Of a stretch of 17,795 nt of DNA, positions 1-14,519 are shown piece by piece. The stretch covers positions 1-17,795 of the forward strand of contig JBBRFH010000038.1 in NCBI GenBank assembly GCA_038224615.1, in the 5' to 3' direction. Each line of letters starts with the position of its first letter. Within the stretch, counting starts at the first letter, position 1. This DNA comes from JBBRFH01 sp038224615 (lineage in GTDB: Bacteria > Planctomycetota > Phycisphaerae > Tepidisphaerales > Tepidisphaeraceae). The position numbers and the translations under genes were made by a program. The notes below the pieces were generated by a model. The model did no database searches. It was not told where the DNA came from and saw only the letters and a program-made list of their open reading frames with translations.

Positions 1-1823
1 ATGACCAGCGTCGTGTCGTGCTTGAACAGGCCCGCCGGGCGCGCCGATGTAGAGCCCCCTCGTGCCGCGAAGTCGTTGACGACCGTGTAGTAGATCGCCA
101 TGCCGAAGTTCGGCGCGACGTACGTGCGGTACACGGTATCGATGGCGGCGGCCCAGGCGGCGTCCTGCGAGCCGTCCGTCGGATACCCGCGGACGTTCCA
201 CTCCGTTGCCGCCAGTGGCTTGTCGAACTCCTTGGCGATCGCCACTGCACCGTTCACTCGACCCTTCACTTCGTCGATCGACTGGTCCGGCAGGTATCGC
301 CCGTACGGGTGATAGCCGGCGTAATCAATCGCGTTCAGCGCGTTCTGCGCCTGTGCTTCGGTCAGCAGCGTGCGCAGATCGTCAGGCTTGTAGCTGACGG
401 AACCAGAGATGATCTTCTCCCACTGGTCCACCGGCCCGGCATGCAGTGCGGCGGCGGCGGGAATCAGTTCCTGGTTCACGTACTGCTTGATGCCCTCGGT
501 CTTATCGACGCCGGAAGGCGCCCAATTCCATACCAGATCGACTTCCTGGTTCACTTCCCACGCGTCGACGACGTCCTTCAGCGTCTTGCCGGTGCCGTCG
601 GCGTAGCGGTGCGAGTCCATCAGGAACTGGAAGAAGTCCGTCACCGCCTGCGGCGTGGCCGGCGGCTGGGCGTCGTGGATCGAGACGGTGAGGATGACCT
701 TGAAGCCCCTGCTCTGCAGTTCGAACGCACGCTTCATCGTCAGCCCGGCGATGACGGGCCGCTGGTCATCGGTGACGCCCTTCCAGGCCTTCACCTGATC
801 GGCCTCACTCACGTGGTCCCACGCGTTGGGGCGCTCGTTGAGCGTGGTAACCTGGAACCACAGGCGCACGACCTTGACGCCCATGGTCTTCAGGTCGTCG
901 GCCAGGGCATCGAAGTGCTCGTCGAGGATCGCCTCGTCACCGAAACTGACGCCCTTGGCCCAATCTCCACCAACGGGAGCGGGAGGAGGTTGCGGTGGCG
1001 GCGCGGGGCTGGTGACGGTCTCGGCGTTGTGCGGGGTTTCGCCGGTGGGGTCGCCGAGGACGGTATCGTTGCCTTCGCCGCCGTCGATGAGGCGATCGGG
1101 CGAACCATCGGCAGAGTCGATGTTGTCGTCGCCGAGTTCACCCATGATGACGTCGGCACCCTTTCCGCCGTAGAGGATGTCGTTGCCATCGCCGCCGTAA
1201 AGCCGATCGTTGCCGCCGTCGCCGGCAAGGATGTCGTCACCGAGTTGCCCGTAGATTTTGTCTGTCCCACCGCCGCCGTAAGCCGCATCGTTGCCGGAAC
1301 CACCGAGGAATGTGTCGTTGCCATCTTCACCGAAGAAGTGATCCTTGCCGGAGCCACCGTCGGCGAAATCGTCGCCGAGCCCGCCGTAGATGACGTCGTT
1401 ACCACCTTCGCCGTAGAGCAGGTCGGAGGTGTTTCCGCCGCTGAGCCGATCGACGCCATCGTTGCCGCGCAGGGTGTCTTTTCCACCGGCGCCCGTGAGC
1501 GAGTCGTTGCCCTTGCCGCCGGTCACCAGGTCGTTGCCGAGGCCGGCATTGACGTAAGTGGGAATGCTCAGGTTGGAGAGATCAACGACGTCGTTGCCTT
1601 CAAGTGTCTGGATTTCGATGCGCTGGACCGCGCCCATGCTGAATTTGCCGACGCCTGCACCGTTGACGATGGGAATCAGCCGCGGGCCCCGGAATCCGAA
1701 GCTGACCGTGTCGGCAGCATCTGTGGCGGTGACAAAGAGCGTGCCGCCAAGAAACAGCGCCGTCGGCTGGGCTGCCAGCAGGCGACGGTGCTCAAGTGAT
1801 TCGATTGGAATCGCAACTGACAT
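1..1823 (-). CDS. Secreted RTX-repeat protein with GH-A-type glycosidase-like domain (3' end beyond window)
   Basis: The reading frame is open for 607 codons and runs off the left edge, so the C-terminus is missing. Residues 7-18 (IESLEHRRLLAA) match the LEPRxLLA-type N-terminal motif of planctomycete extracellular proteins. Residues 93-236 are a run of nonapeptides of the GGxGxDxLx type, typical of calcium-binding parallel beta-rolls. Residues about 270-284 form a proline-rich linker. From about 288 there is a TIM-barrel-like domain: KGVSFGDE and GVKVVRLWFQ early, WEVNQEVD at 422-429 (candidate acid/base E427), GYHPYG at 503-508, and LAATEWNVRG at 537-546 (candidate nucleophile E541). This order fits clan GH-A glycosidases acting on plant or microbial polysaccharide; the family and substrate cannot be fixed. 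The ATG at 1823 has no clear ribosome binding site. An in-frame GTG at 1835 is an alternative, and a TAG at 1902-1904 bounds the frame. Confidence 0.85.
   Translation of the reverse strand, partial: MSVAIPIESLEHRRLLAAQPTALFLGGTLFVTATDAADTVSFGFRGPRLIPIVNGAGVGKFSMGAVQRIEIQTLEGNDVVDLSNLSIPTYVNAGLGNDLVTGGKGNDSLTGAGGKDTLRGNDGVDRLSGGNTSDLLYGEGGNDVIYGGLGDDFADGGSGKDHFFGEDGNDTFLGGSGNDAAYGGGGTDKIYGQLGDDILAGDGGNDRLYGGDGNDILYGGKGADVIMGELGDDNIDSADGSPDRLIDGGEGNDTVLGDPTGETPHNAETVTSPAPPPQPPPAPVGGDWAKGVSFGDEAILDEHFDALADDLKTMGVKVVRLWFQVTTLNERPNAWDHVSEADQVKAWKGVTDDQRPVIAGLTMKRAFELQSRGFKVILTVSIHDAQPPATPQAVTDFFQFLMDSHRYADGTGKTLKDVVDAWEVNQEVDLVWNWAPSGVDKTEGIKQYVNQELIPAAAALHAGPVDQWEKIISGSVSYKPDDLRTLLTEAQAQNALNAIDYAGYHPYGRYLPDQSIDEVKGRVNGAVAIAKEFDKPLAATEWNVRGYPTDGSQDAAWAAAIDTVYRTYVAPNFGMAIYYTVVNDFAARGGSTSARPAGLFKHDTTLV
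1116..1547 (-). repeat. Tandem RTX nonapeptide repeats within the secreted protein
   Basis: About sixteen consecutive nine-residue units, with no spacer between them, occupy residues 93-236. Examples are GGKGNDSLT, GEGGNDVIY, GGSGNDAAY, GDGGNDRLY and GGDGNDILY. A further isolated copy (GGEGNDTVL) lies at residues 248-256. Most units keep the glycine positions and the Asp at position 6 that bind calcium in RTX beta-rolls. A few, such as GGNTSDLLY and GNDGVDRLS, are degenerate. RTX repeats usually lie at the C-terminus of type I-secreted proteins. Here they lie N-terminal to the enzyme-like domain, so they may act as a calcium-stabilised spacer or surface module rather than a type I secretion tail. 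Confidence 0.88.
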
Positions 1824-2180
1824 AGGTATACGCACCCGCCATGACCGTCGACTCGAAGCGGAGACCCGCTCTCCTCCAGAGACGCCGACGCCCGGCCTTA
1901 ACTACGCACTCGCGACGGCAAACGTTGTCCGGTTGCATCGCGGCAAGTGCGACAGACTGGCGACTGCTGCGGCGGCTCCGACGCCGGGACTGCATCACAC
2001 TCTACTGTACGCCGTGGTGTACCGTCAGGTGCGACACGCAGGCACGCCATGATGTAGAGCGCAGCGGCATCGAAACTGGGCAAGATTTCCGGCACAGAAC
2101 GACGAACGCCCAGGCCACGCGTGGCCTGGGCGCTTCGGTCGTCAGAGGTTCTCTGCATTCATGCCGGTTCAGGCGCCCGC
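1824..2180. other. Intergenic region between rpoC and the RTX/glycosidase gene
   Basis: These 357 bp hold no gene I can support. Small open frames exist on both strands, but they are arginine-rich, resemble nothing I recognise and cross the rpoC terminator hairpin. A GGAGGAG-like sequence on the minus strand (about 1869-1877) lies some 45 nt before the chosen start of the downstream gene and is not at ribosome-binding distance from any start codon in its frame. No convincing promoter was seen by eye, although the downstream gene needs one if the hairpin at 2107-2132 terminates transcription. Confidence 0.6.
2107..2132 (-). terminator. Hairpin terminator candidate after rpoC
   Basis: A 12-bp perfect inverted repeat (CGCCCAGGCCAC and its complement) is separated by only two bases, so the usable hairpin is about 11 bp with a four-base loop. 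It starts about 50 nt past the rpoC stop. In the minus direction it is followed by TTCGTCGTTCTG, which is T-rich but not a true run, so this is a weak intrinsic terminator or a 3'-end-stabilising hairpin. Its stem strength and position favour the end of the rpoBC transcript. Confidence 0.65.
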
Positions 2181-6581
<4,401 letters not shown>

Positions 6582-6645
6582 TGTCGTTCTCCGTAAGTCT
6601 TCAGCCGGAAACGTGCGCCGGTTGCGCAGGTTCCTCATCTTGCAT

Positions 6646-6906
6646 TCAGTCAGCGATCACAGGCACCAACAGAAAATGATGGTCGTGATCGATCGTTGCC
6701 AATTCCTCTTCAGCGCTGGTGAGCGAATCATAAAACTCGTTGTCACGCTTCTCGCTGCTTGATTCGACGACGACGTGGTACCAGTCATCGTCCTGAAAAA
6801 TGTCGACGGCGCTCAGCCGATACTTGCGGGGCTGATATTTGTCGACGACGGCTTGCACCGTCTGGAGGAGTTTGGACCGCATCGTGACGTCGCTTATTTC
6901 GGTCAT
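6646..6906 (-). CDS. Small hypothetical protein paired with the HEPN gene
   Basis: This 86-residue acidic protein is not one I can assign to a named family. It starts with a helix-like segment (SKLLQTVQAVVDKYQP). A strand-turn-strand follows (KYRLSAVDIF, DDDWYHVVVES), then a helix rich in Glu (EFYDSLTSAEEELATI) and a C-terminal hydrophobic strand (HHFLLVPVIAD). Its ATG overlaps the stop of the HEPN gene by four bases (ATGA), and GAGGTGG lies just upstream, so it is clearly translated as the second member of a pair. It ends 64 bp before the rpoC start. By position it could be an antitoxin or partner of the HEPN protein. It shows no nucleotidyltransferase GSxxxG...DxD motif, so it is not an ordinary MNT antitoxin. 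Confidence 0.8.
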   Translation of the reverse strand: MTEISDVTMRSKLLQTVQAVVDKYQPRKYRLSAVDIFQDDDWYHVVVESSSEKRDNEFYDSLTSAEEELATIDHDHHFLLVPVIAD

Positions 6907-7268
6907 CGTCCCACCTCACGAATCCGCAGGTGAACGAACAACTCTGACGCCTCGCGCACCGCTTGGATTGCGACATCGAACCCGATCGTGATGCGACGGT
7001 TGTAGTCGGCGTCGAGGCGTCGTTTGTGTAGCCGACCGATCAGCCTCGAAACCGTCGCAACACCCAGGTGCTTGGTGACGAGCGAGGCTTGATGATCGTG
7101 ACTTGCCGTCTGCCGACTCGGGGACGGCTTCCAACCACTCTGCTCAAGTCGCTCGGTCAAGACGGAATGCGCGGCGTAGTAGGCGCGCGAAACCGCGCTG
7201 CGGGGATGGGTTCTGACCAATCCCTTAGCGGCCTTGAGGTGATCTTGTCCAATCTCAATCCAAGTCAT
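6903..7268 (-). CDS. HEPN-domain protein (UPF0332-like)
   Basis: This 121-residue protein is mostly helical. SRAYYAAHSVL at 27-37 is the signature of the PF05168/UPF0332-type HEPN helix, and KRRLDADYN at 82-90 matches the R..ADY segment of the same group. HEPN proteins often act as ribonuclease toxins or as RNA-binding partners in two-gene modules. The usual catalytic RNxxxH is replaced here by R..ADY. A formal R-x5-H (R75 to H81) exists one helix turn earlier, so RNase activity is uncertain. The start codon follows the stop of the preceding gene with one base between (TGATATG) and has no separate ribosome binding site, which implies translational coupling. It is the middle gene of the cluster between rpoB and rpoC. 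Confidence 0.82.
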   Translation of the reverse strand: MTWIEIGQDHLKAAKGLVRTHPRSAVSRAYYAAHSVLTERLEQSGWKPSPSRQTASHDHQASLVTKHLGVATVSRLIGRLHKRRLDADYNRRITIGFDVAIQAVREASELFVHLRIREVGR

Positions 7269-7269
7269 A

Positions 7270-7587
7270 TCAAGCCATCAGATCTTCGCGATACCCCTTG
7301 TTGCCCGCGGGACGGCTCGAGAGCCGCATCGCCGGCGGTTTCACTTCCGCCGACCCCAGCTTGGTCGCCGGAATCAGGGGCTGCTGGTCGCGGAGTGCCT
7401 GGGTTCCCAGCCAATCCATCACCAGCCCGCTGATCACCATCAGGCCACCCACCATCGCACCGGCGAGCCATGCCTGCTGCGTCCGCCGGTCGAACCATTC
7501 GCCCGCGACCGGTGTCAGTGCCGCCACGACGCAGATCGCGCCGAGGCAGAACAGAAACACACCGAGTCGTCGAATGGCTGCCGGCAT
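7270..7587 (-). CDS. Small membrane protein, two predicted transmembrane segments
   Basis: This 105-residue protein has two hydrophobic spans, roughly residues 7-28 (LGVFLFCLGAICVVAAL) and 38-60 (QQAWLAGAMVGGLMVISG). A polar tail of about 45 residues follows. I do not recognise a family. GAGGG lies about 6 nt before the ATG, a good ribosome binding site. It is the first gene of the tight trio that leads into rpoC and is 204 bp downstream of rpoB. A membrane localisation is well supported; its role is unknown. Confidence 0.75.
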   Translation of the reverse strand: MPAAIRRLGVFLFCLGAICVVAALTPVAGEWFDRRTQQAWLAGAMVGGLMVISGLVMDWLGTQALRDQQPLIPATKLGSAEVKPPAMRLSSRPAGNKGYREDLMA

Positions 7588-7620
7588 TTCAGTCCCTCAT
7601 TCGGCGATTCTCTTTCGTCT

Positions 7621-7690
7621 CGCAGGGTGCGGTTCACCGCACCACGACTTCCTCGGTCCACAGAAACGGTGGATTGAAACCCACCCTACG
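7621..7690. repeat. Inverted pair of REP-like hairpins (REPIN-like element)
   Basis: Two 23-bp units face each other: 7621-7643 on the plus strand and 7668-7690 on the minus strand, with 24 bp between. Each starts CGYAGGGTGSG and folds into a 7-bp stem with a TTCA loop. Unit one is GGTGCGG-TTCA-CCGCACC and unit two is GGTGGGT-TTCA-ATCCACC. They share 17 of 23 positions. Two of the differing positions are compensatory pairs (C-G to G-C, G-C to T-A) and another gives a G-T wobble. This arrangement resembles REPIN elements mobilised by RAYT (IS200/IS605-like) transposases. It lies in the gap between rpoB and the small genes. Confidence 0.7.
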
Positions 7691-7791
7691 CGGACTTCCG
7701 CTTCCTCTTTGCCGCCAACGCATCCATCAACACAAGTGCGTGACGCAAAATGCTGTTGACATGCTCCCGAGCCACCATTGGCAGTCGGCAA

Positions 7792-11562
<3,771 letters not shown>

Positions 11563-11728
11563 CGCCTGTCCTCTAGCTGTTGGTTCCGTCAGCACTTACG
11601 CCATCGGTGAAGCGAAGCTGCCGGCGGATTTCTAATCGCCCGGATCAAAAGAATAAGCGACCGCAGCCGACGTCCTTCGTAACTTGACGTGACCTGGGTC
11701 GTTTGTTGGCCTCGGGCTCGAACGTATC

Positions 11729-11744
11729 TGCCAAGCCCTTGGCA
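11729..11744. promoter_or_regulatory. Perfect palindrome in the rpoB leader
   Basis: TGCCAAG-CC-CTTGGCA is a perfect 7-bp inverted repeat with a two-base centre, about 170 bp upstream of the rpoB start and inside the predicted leader. It could be a protein-binding operator or a small RNA hairpin. The sequence gives no further evidence of function. Confidence 0.35.
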
Positions 11745-11890
11745 CCGCTTAGTTGTTCAAAACGCGCAAATCGTTGTCATTGCTCAAAATAAAGACAGCC
11801 CGGGCCACCGAATCCGCTTCGCGCGGAATCGTTAGTCCAAGCTGTTGCGCACGTTATTGTTCGTTTCTTTGAGCCAATCCAGCATCGATA

Positions 11891-11918
11891 AGAATAGGCA
11901 CCGTAGAGCCGATGTCAA
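11891..11918 (-). promoter_or_regulatory. rpoB: Sigma-70-type promoter candidate for rpoB
   Basis: On the minus strand a perfect TTGACA (11913-11918) is followed after 16 bp by TATTCT (11891-11896), which matches four of six consensus -10 bases. It lies in the most AT-rich stretch between rpoB and the divergent reductase gene. Transcription would start near 11884 and give a leader of about 320 nt before the rpoB ATG. No equally good site was seen nearer to rpoB; a second TATTCT near 11650 lacks a well-placed -35. Confidence 0.55.
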
Positions 11919-11984
11919 GACTACTACGAATGGAATTATGGGCCGAGCCAGAGCAACCGCGTGTGCGCAGGGGCGTCGACATCG

Positions 11985-12222
11985 CGCGTATCCCCGCCAG
12001 CTACGAATGGATGATGGGACTGCCACCAGTGTGGAGCGTGTCCGCGGAATCAGCAGCGCCGTCGTTCCAGGAGTCGCCGAGTGGATCGGTGGCCGCCTTC
12101 GCGCGCTTGCAGATCGAGATCCGCACCGCCTCGCCGACCACTGCCTGCACCTGTTGCGTTCGCCGCCGCCGGTCACGACAATCCCCGCGTCGCTTGGTAA
12201 CGCAGATCCCGATCACCCATGA
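11985..12222 (+). pseudogene. Frameshifted relic resembling a DNA cytosine-C5 methyltransferase C-terminus
   Basis: One plus-strand frame contains IPASYEWMMGLPPVW, like the conserved NPxFVEWLMGFPxGW block of phage- and plasmid-type cytosine-C5 methyltransferases. A few codons on, a different frame contains ERVRGISSAVVPGVAEWIGGRL, like the terminal motif X block RxxALGNAVVPxVAEWIGxRL. Both blocks are in the expected order and close together, but a frame change near 12020-12035 separates them, and the invariant GN of motif X is SS. No catalytic PCQ or ENV motif is present upstream. The second frame ends with TGA overlapping the ATG of the aldo/keto reductase. This looks like a decayed gene end left by an old transfer; the match is from memory of the family. 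Confidence 0.45.
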
Positions 12223-13163
12223 AAACGCAACCACTCGGATCAAGCTCGCTCGTCTCAACCCGACTCGCCTACGGCAACATGCGCAGCGTGCAGACATGGA
12301 CGCCCGCCGACGTCACGCCGGCGCGGATGGAGACGGCGGTTAAGTCGCACATCGCCGCCTATGAGGCCGGCTACACGCATTTCGACACCGCCGACATCTA
12401 TTGCGCCGGCAAGTGCGAGGAAGCCCTCGGCAAGACGCTGAAGCAGGTCAGCGGGATGCGCGACAAAATCCTCATCGCCAGCAAGTGCGGCATCCGCATG
12501 AAAGGCGACCCGAATCCCGACTCGATCCACCGCTACGATTTTTCGGCCGAACACATCCTGTGGAGTTGCGACAACTCGCTGAAGAATCTCGGCGTTGAGA
12601 CCATCGACCTGTACTACCTGCACCGCCCGGACCTGCTGATGAATCCGCCGGAGATCGCCAGGGCGTTCGAGAAGCTCCGCAAGGCTGGCAAGGTGCGCGA
12701 GTTCGGCGTGAGCAACTTCAGCGCATCGGTCGTGAACGCGCTGCAGGCGCACCTTCCGTTCGCGCTGGTCGCCAACCAGATCGAAATCCACCCCGGCCGA
12801 CTCGATCCGCTCACCGACGGCACGCTCGACCAGTGCATCGAAAAGAACATGACCCCGCTGAGTTGGAGCCCGCTGGCCGGCGGCGCGTTCGGCGCGGGCA
12901 GGCAGATGACGCTGAACCACGGTCAGTACGAACGCTTCACGCTCATCAACCAGATGCTGGACGCGGTGGCTTCGGAGCACGGCGTGTCGCGCACAGTGAT
13001 CGCGTGTGCGTGGCTGATGAAGCACCCGAGCAAGATCATCCCGATCGTCGGCTCGAACAATCCCGACCACATCCGCGACGCCGCCAAAGCAGACGACGTC
13101 GAACTGACGCGCGAGCAGTGGTATCGCATCCTCATCGCAGCACGCGGCAAGCCGCTGCCGTGA
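12219..13163 (+). CDS. Aldo/keto reductase, YdhF-like
   Basis: This 314-residue NAD(P)H-dependent oxidoreductase should reduce aldehydes or ketones in the cytoplasm; the substrate is unknown. The family tetrad is visible: D56 and Y61 in FDTADIY, K89 in ASKCGI and H135 in LHRPDLLM. GKVREFGVSNFSA (about 156-168), the ANQIEIHP strand and the NADP-site segment IPIVGSNNPDHIRDA are also present. HRPDLLM, DGTLDQ and the EQWYRILIAARG end resemble Escherichia coli YdhF more than other subfamilies. The ATG at 12219 gives a normal N-terminus (MKTQPLGSSSLVSTRLAYGNMR) but has no clear ribosome binding site; it overlaps the TGA of the upstream relic frame. It is divergent from rpoB, and glycerate kinase follows 138 bp downstream on the same strand. 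Confidence 0.93.
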   Translation: MKTQPLGSSSLVSTRLAYGNMRSVQTWTPADVTPARMETAVKSHIAAYEAGYTHFDTADIYCAGKCEEALGKTLKQVSGMRDKILIASKCGIRMKGDPNPDSIHRYDFSAEHILWSCDNSLKNLGVETIDLYYLHRPDLLMNPPEIARAFEKLRKAGKVREFGVSNFSASVVNALQAHLPFALVANQIEIHPGRLDPLTDGTLDQCIEKNMTPLSWSPLAGGAFGAGRQMTLNHGQYERFTLINQMLDAVASEHGVSRTVIACAWLMKHPSKIIPIVGSNNPDHIRDAAKADDVELTREQWYRILIAARGKPLP

Positions 13164-13301
13164 TGATCGGGGCTGCAGATACACGAAGGCATGAACGCCA
13201 CGACGGCGAGCACGAAGCAGACCAAATCAAAGCGGGGCAACACTGATTTGAAGCCGAGCACCGTGGCGGCGGCGGGGTTCGTGGTTCACAATGGACAGAA
13301 C

Positions 13302-14507
13302 ATGCGTGTGGTGATTGCGTCGGACAAGTTCAAGGGATCGTTGACGGCGGCGGAGGCGTGCGACGCGATCGCGCGCGGCGTGGCCGCCGCTGTTCCTGAT
13401 GCCGTGATCGACGCGGTGCCAATCGCTGACGGCGGCGAGGGCACGGTCGACGCCGTCATCCGCGCCGCCGGCGGGCGGATCGAGCACTACGACGTCGGCG
13501 GGCCCCTGCCGGGCATGCGGGTGCGGGCGCCCGTCGGGTTCCTTCCGGACGGCATTACCGCCATTGTCGAACTCGCCACCGCTTCAGGTCTCCTGCTGAT
13601 CCCGCCTGAGCAGCGCGACCCGACCCGCACCACCACCTTCGGCACCGGCGAGTTGCTGAACTACGCCGTCACGCGCGGTGCCCGCAAGGTGATTCTCGGC
13701 ATCGGCGGCAGCGCCACATGCGACGCCGGACTTGGCATCGCCCAGGCCTGGGGCGCGGCCGTCAAGACCATCAACGGCAAGGTGTACGCACCGAGCGATC
13801 GCAAGCTCACCGGCGCGGACGTCGAAAAGGTTTTGTCGATCTCGCGCTTTCAGCCGACGTTCGCGAACTACACCGGCGCGCCAAGCCAACTGCAGAACGA
13901 CGGCCGGCTGCTCGACACCCGGGACGCCGAGTTCATCGTGGCCTGCGACGTTGGCAACCCGCTTTACGGCCCGGACGGCGCTGCGCACATGTTCGCGCCG
14001 CAGAAGGGCGCTACGCCCGAACAGGTCGAGCGCCTCGACGCCGGTTTGCGCAAGCTGGTCGATCGCCTCGGGTTGCACGCACACGCCAACGCCCCCGGCG
14101 CGGGCGCGGCGGGCGGGGTCGGGTTTGCGATGATGGCATTCTTCGGTGCGAAAATGGTCAGCGGCGCCGATTTGCTGATTGACCTGATCGGCCTGAAGGA
14201 CCGCATCGGGGGCGCAGACCTGGTCATCACCGGGGAGGGTCGTTTCGACGCACAATCCCTGCACGGCAAGGGCCCGATGGCCGTTGCCGAGGTCGCCAAG
14301 GCGATGGGCAAGCCGTGTCTGGTTCTCGCCGGCTCGCTCGGACCGGGATTTGAAGCATCTTACGAACGCGGGGTGACGGCGGCGCTGTGCATCAATGACG
14401 GCGCGATTGACCTCGCCGAAGCGATGCGCCGCGCCCCCGAGCTTCTCGCGCACTCGGCCGAAGCGATCACGCGCGTGATCGCCTCGGCGACACACGGTGC
14501 GGCGTGA
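13302..14507 (+). CDS. Glycerate kinase (GarK/GlxK family)
   Basis: This 401-residue protein phosphorylates D-glycerate with ATP, feeding glycerate from glyoxylate, sugar-acid or serine breakdown into glycolysis. The family features are SDKFKGSLTA at 7-16, IADGGEGT at 41-48, LGIGGSATCDAGLG at 132-145, CDVGNPLYGPDGAA with FAPQKGAT in the middle, and ITGEGRFDAQS with GKGP near the end. The usual GGSATNDGG loop reads GGSATCDAG, a mild deviation. The open frame begins at 13191, but the family normally begins at MRVVIASDKFKG, so the ATG at 13302 was chosen. The upstream ribosome binding site is weak (GGACAG). It ends 12 bp from the convergent GAF/GGDEF gene, with no terminator between. Confidence 0.93.
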   Translation: MRVVIASDKFKGSLTAAEACDAIARGVAAAVPDAVIDAVPIADGGEGTVDAVIRAAGGRIEHYDVGGPLPGMRVRAPVGFLPDGITAIVELATASGLLLIPPEQRDPTRTTTFGTGELLNYAVTRGARKVILGIGGSATCDAGLGIAQAWGAAVKTINGKVYAPSDRKLTGADVEKVLSISRFQPTFANYTGAPSQLQNDGRLLDTRDAEFIVACDVGNPLYGPDGAAHMFAPQKGATPEQVERLDAGLRKLVDRLGLHAHANAPGAGAAGGVGFAMMAFFGAKMVSGADLLIDLIGLKDRIGGADLVITGEGRFDAQSLHGKGPMAVAEVAKAMGKPCLVLAGSLGPGFEASYERGVTAALCINDGAIDLAEAMRRAPELLAHSAEAITRVIASATHGAA

Positions 14508-14519
14508 CCCGTTGGCGAC

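Noticed and set aside
18..1799. Plus-strand open frame of 593 codons at the left edge
   Set aside because: It is antisense to the RTX/glycosidase gene, whose minus frame shows periodic calcium-binding repeats and enzyme motifs. The plus frame only reflects that periodicity.
7597..7791. Minus-strand 64-codon frame just after rpoB
   Set aside because: Its sequence (VGWVSIHRF, CGEPHPARR) is a translation of the two REP-like hairpins, and no ribosome binding site or family match is seen.
11690..11730. GTTCGAGCC on the minus strand, like a tRNA T-loop
   Set aside because: The flanking bases do not form a T stem, and no anticodon arm or acceptor stem can be drawn.
11832..12176. Minus-strand 114-codon frame upstream of rpoB
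   Set aside because: It is Arg/Ser-rich, crosses the promoter and the methyltransferase relic, and looks like chance; only its last 17 codons are of interest as a possible leader ORF.
12923..13261. Minus-strand 112-codon frame with a lipoprotein-like signal (VCFVLAVVAFMPSCIC)
   Set aside because: Most of it is antisense to the end of the reductase gene and beyond the hydrophobic start nothing resembles a protein; there is no supporting ribosome binding site.
13191..13301. 37-codon N-terminal extension of glycerate kinase
   Set aside because: The extension is Thr/Lys/Ser-rich and unlike the family, which begins at MRVVIASDKFKG; GAAGG before the 13191 ATG is only one base away, too close to act as its ribosome binding site.
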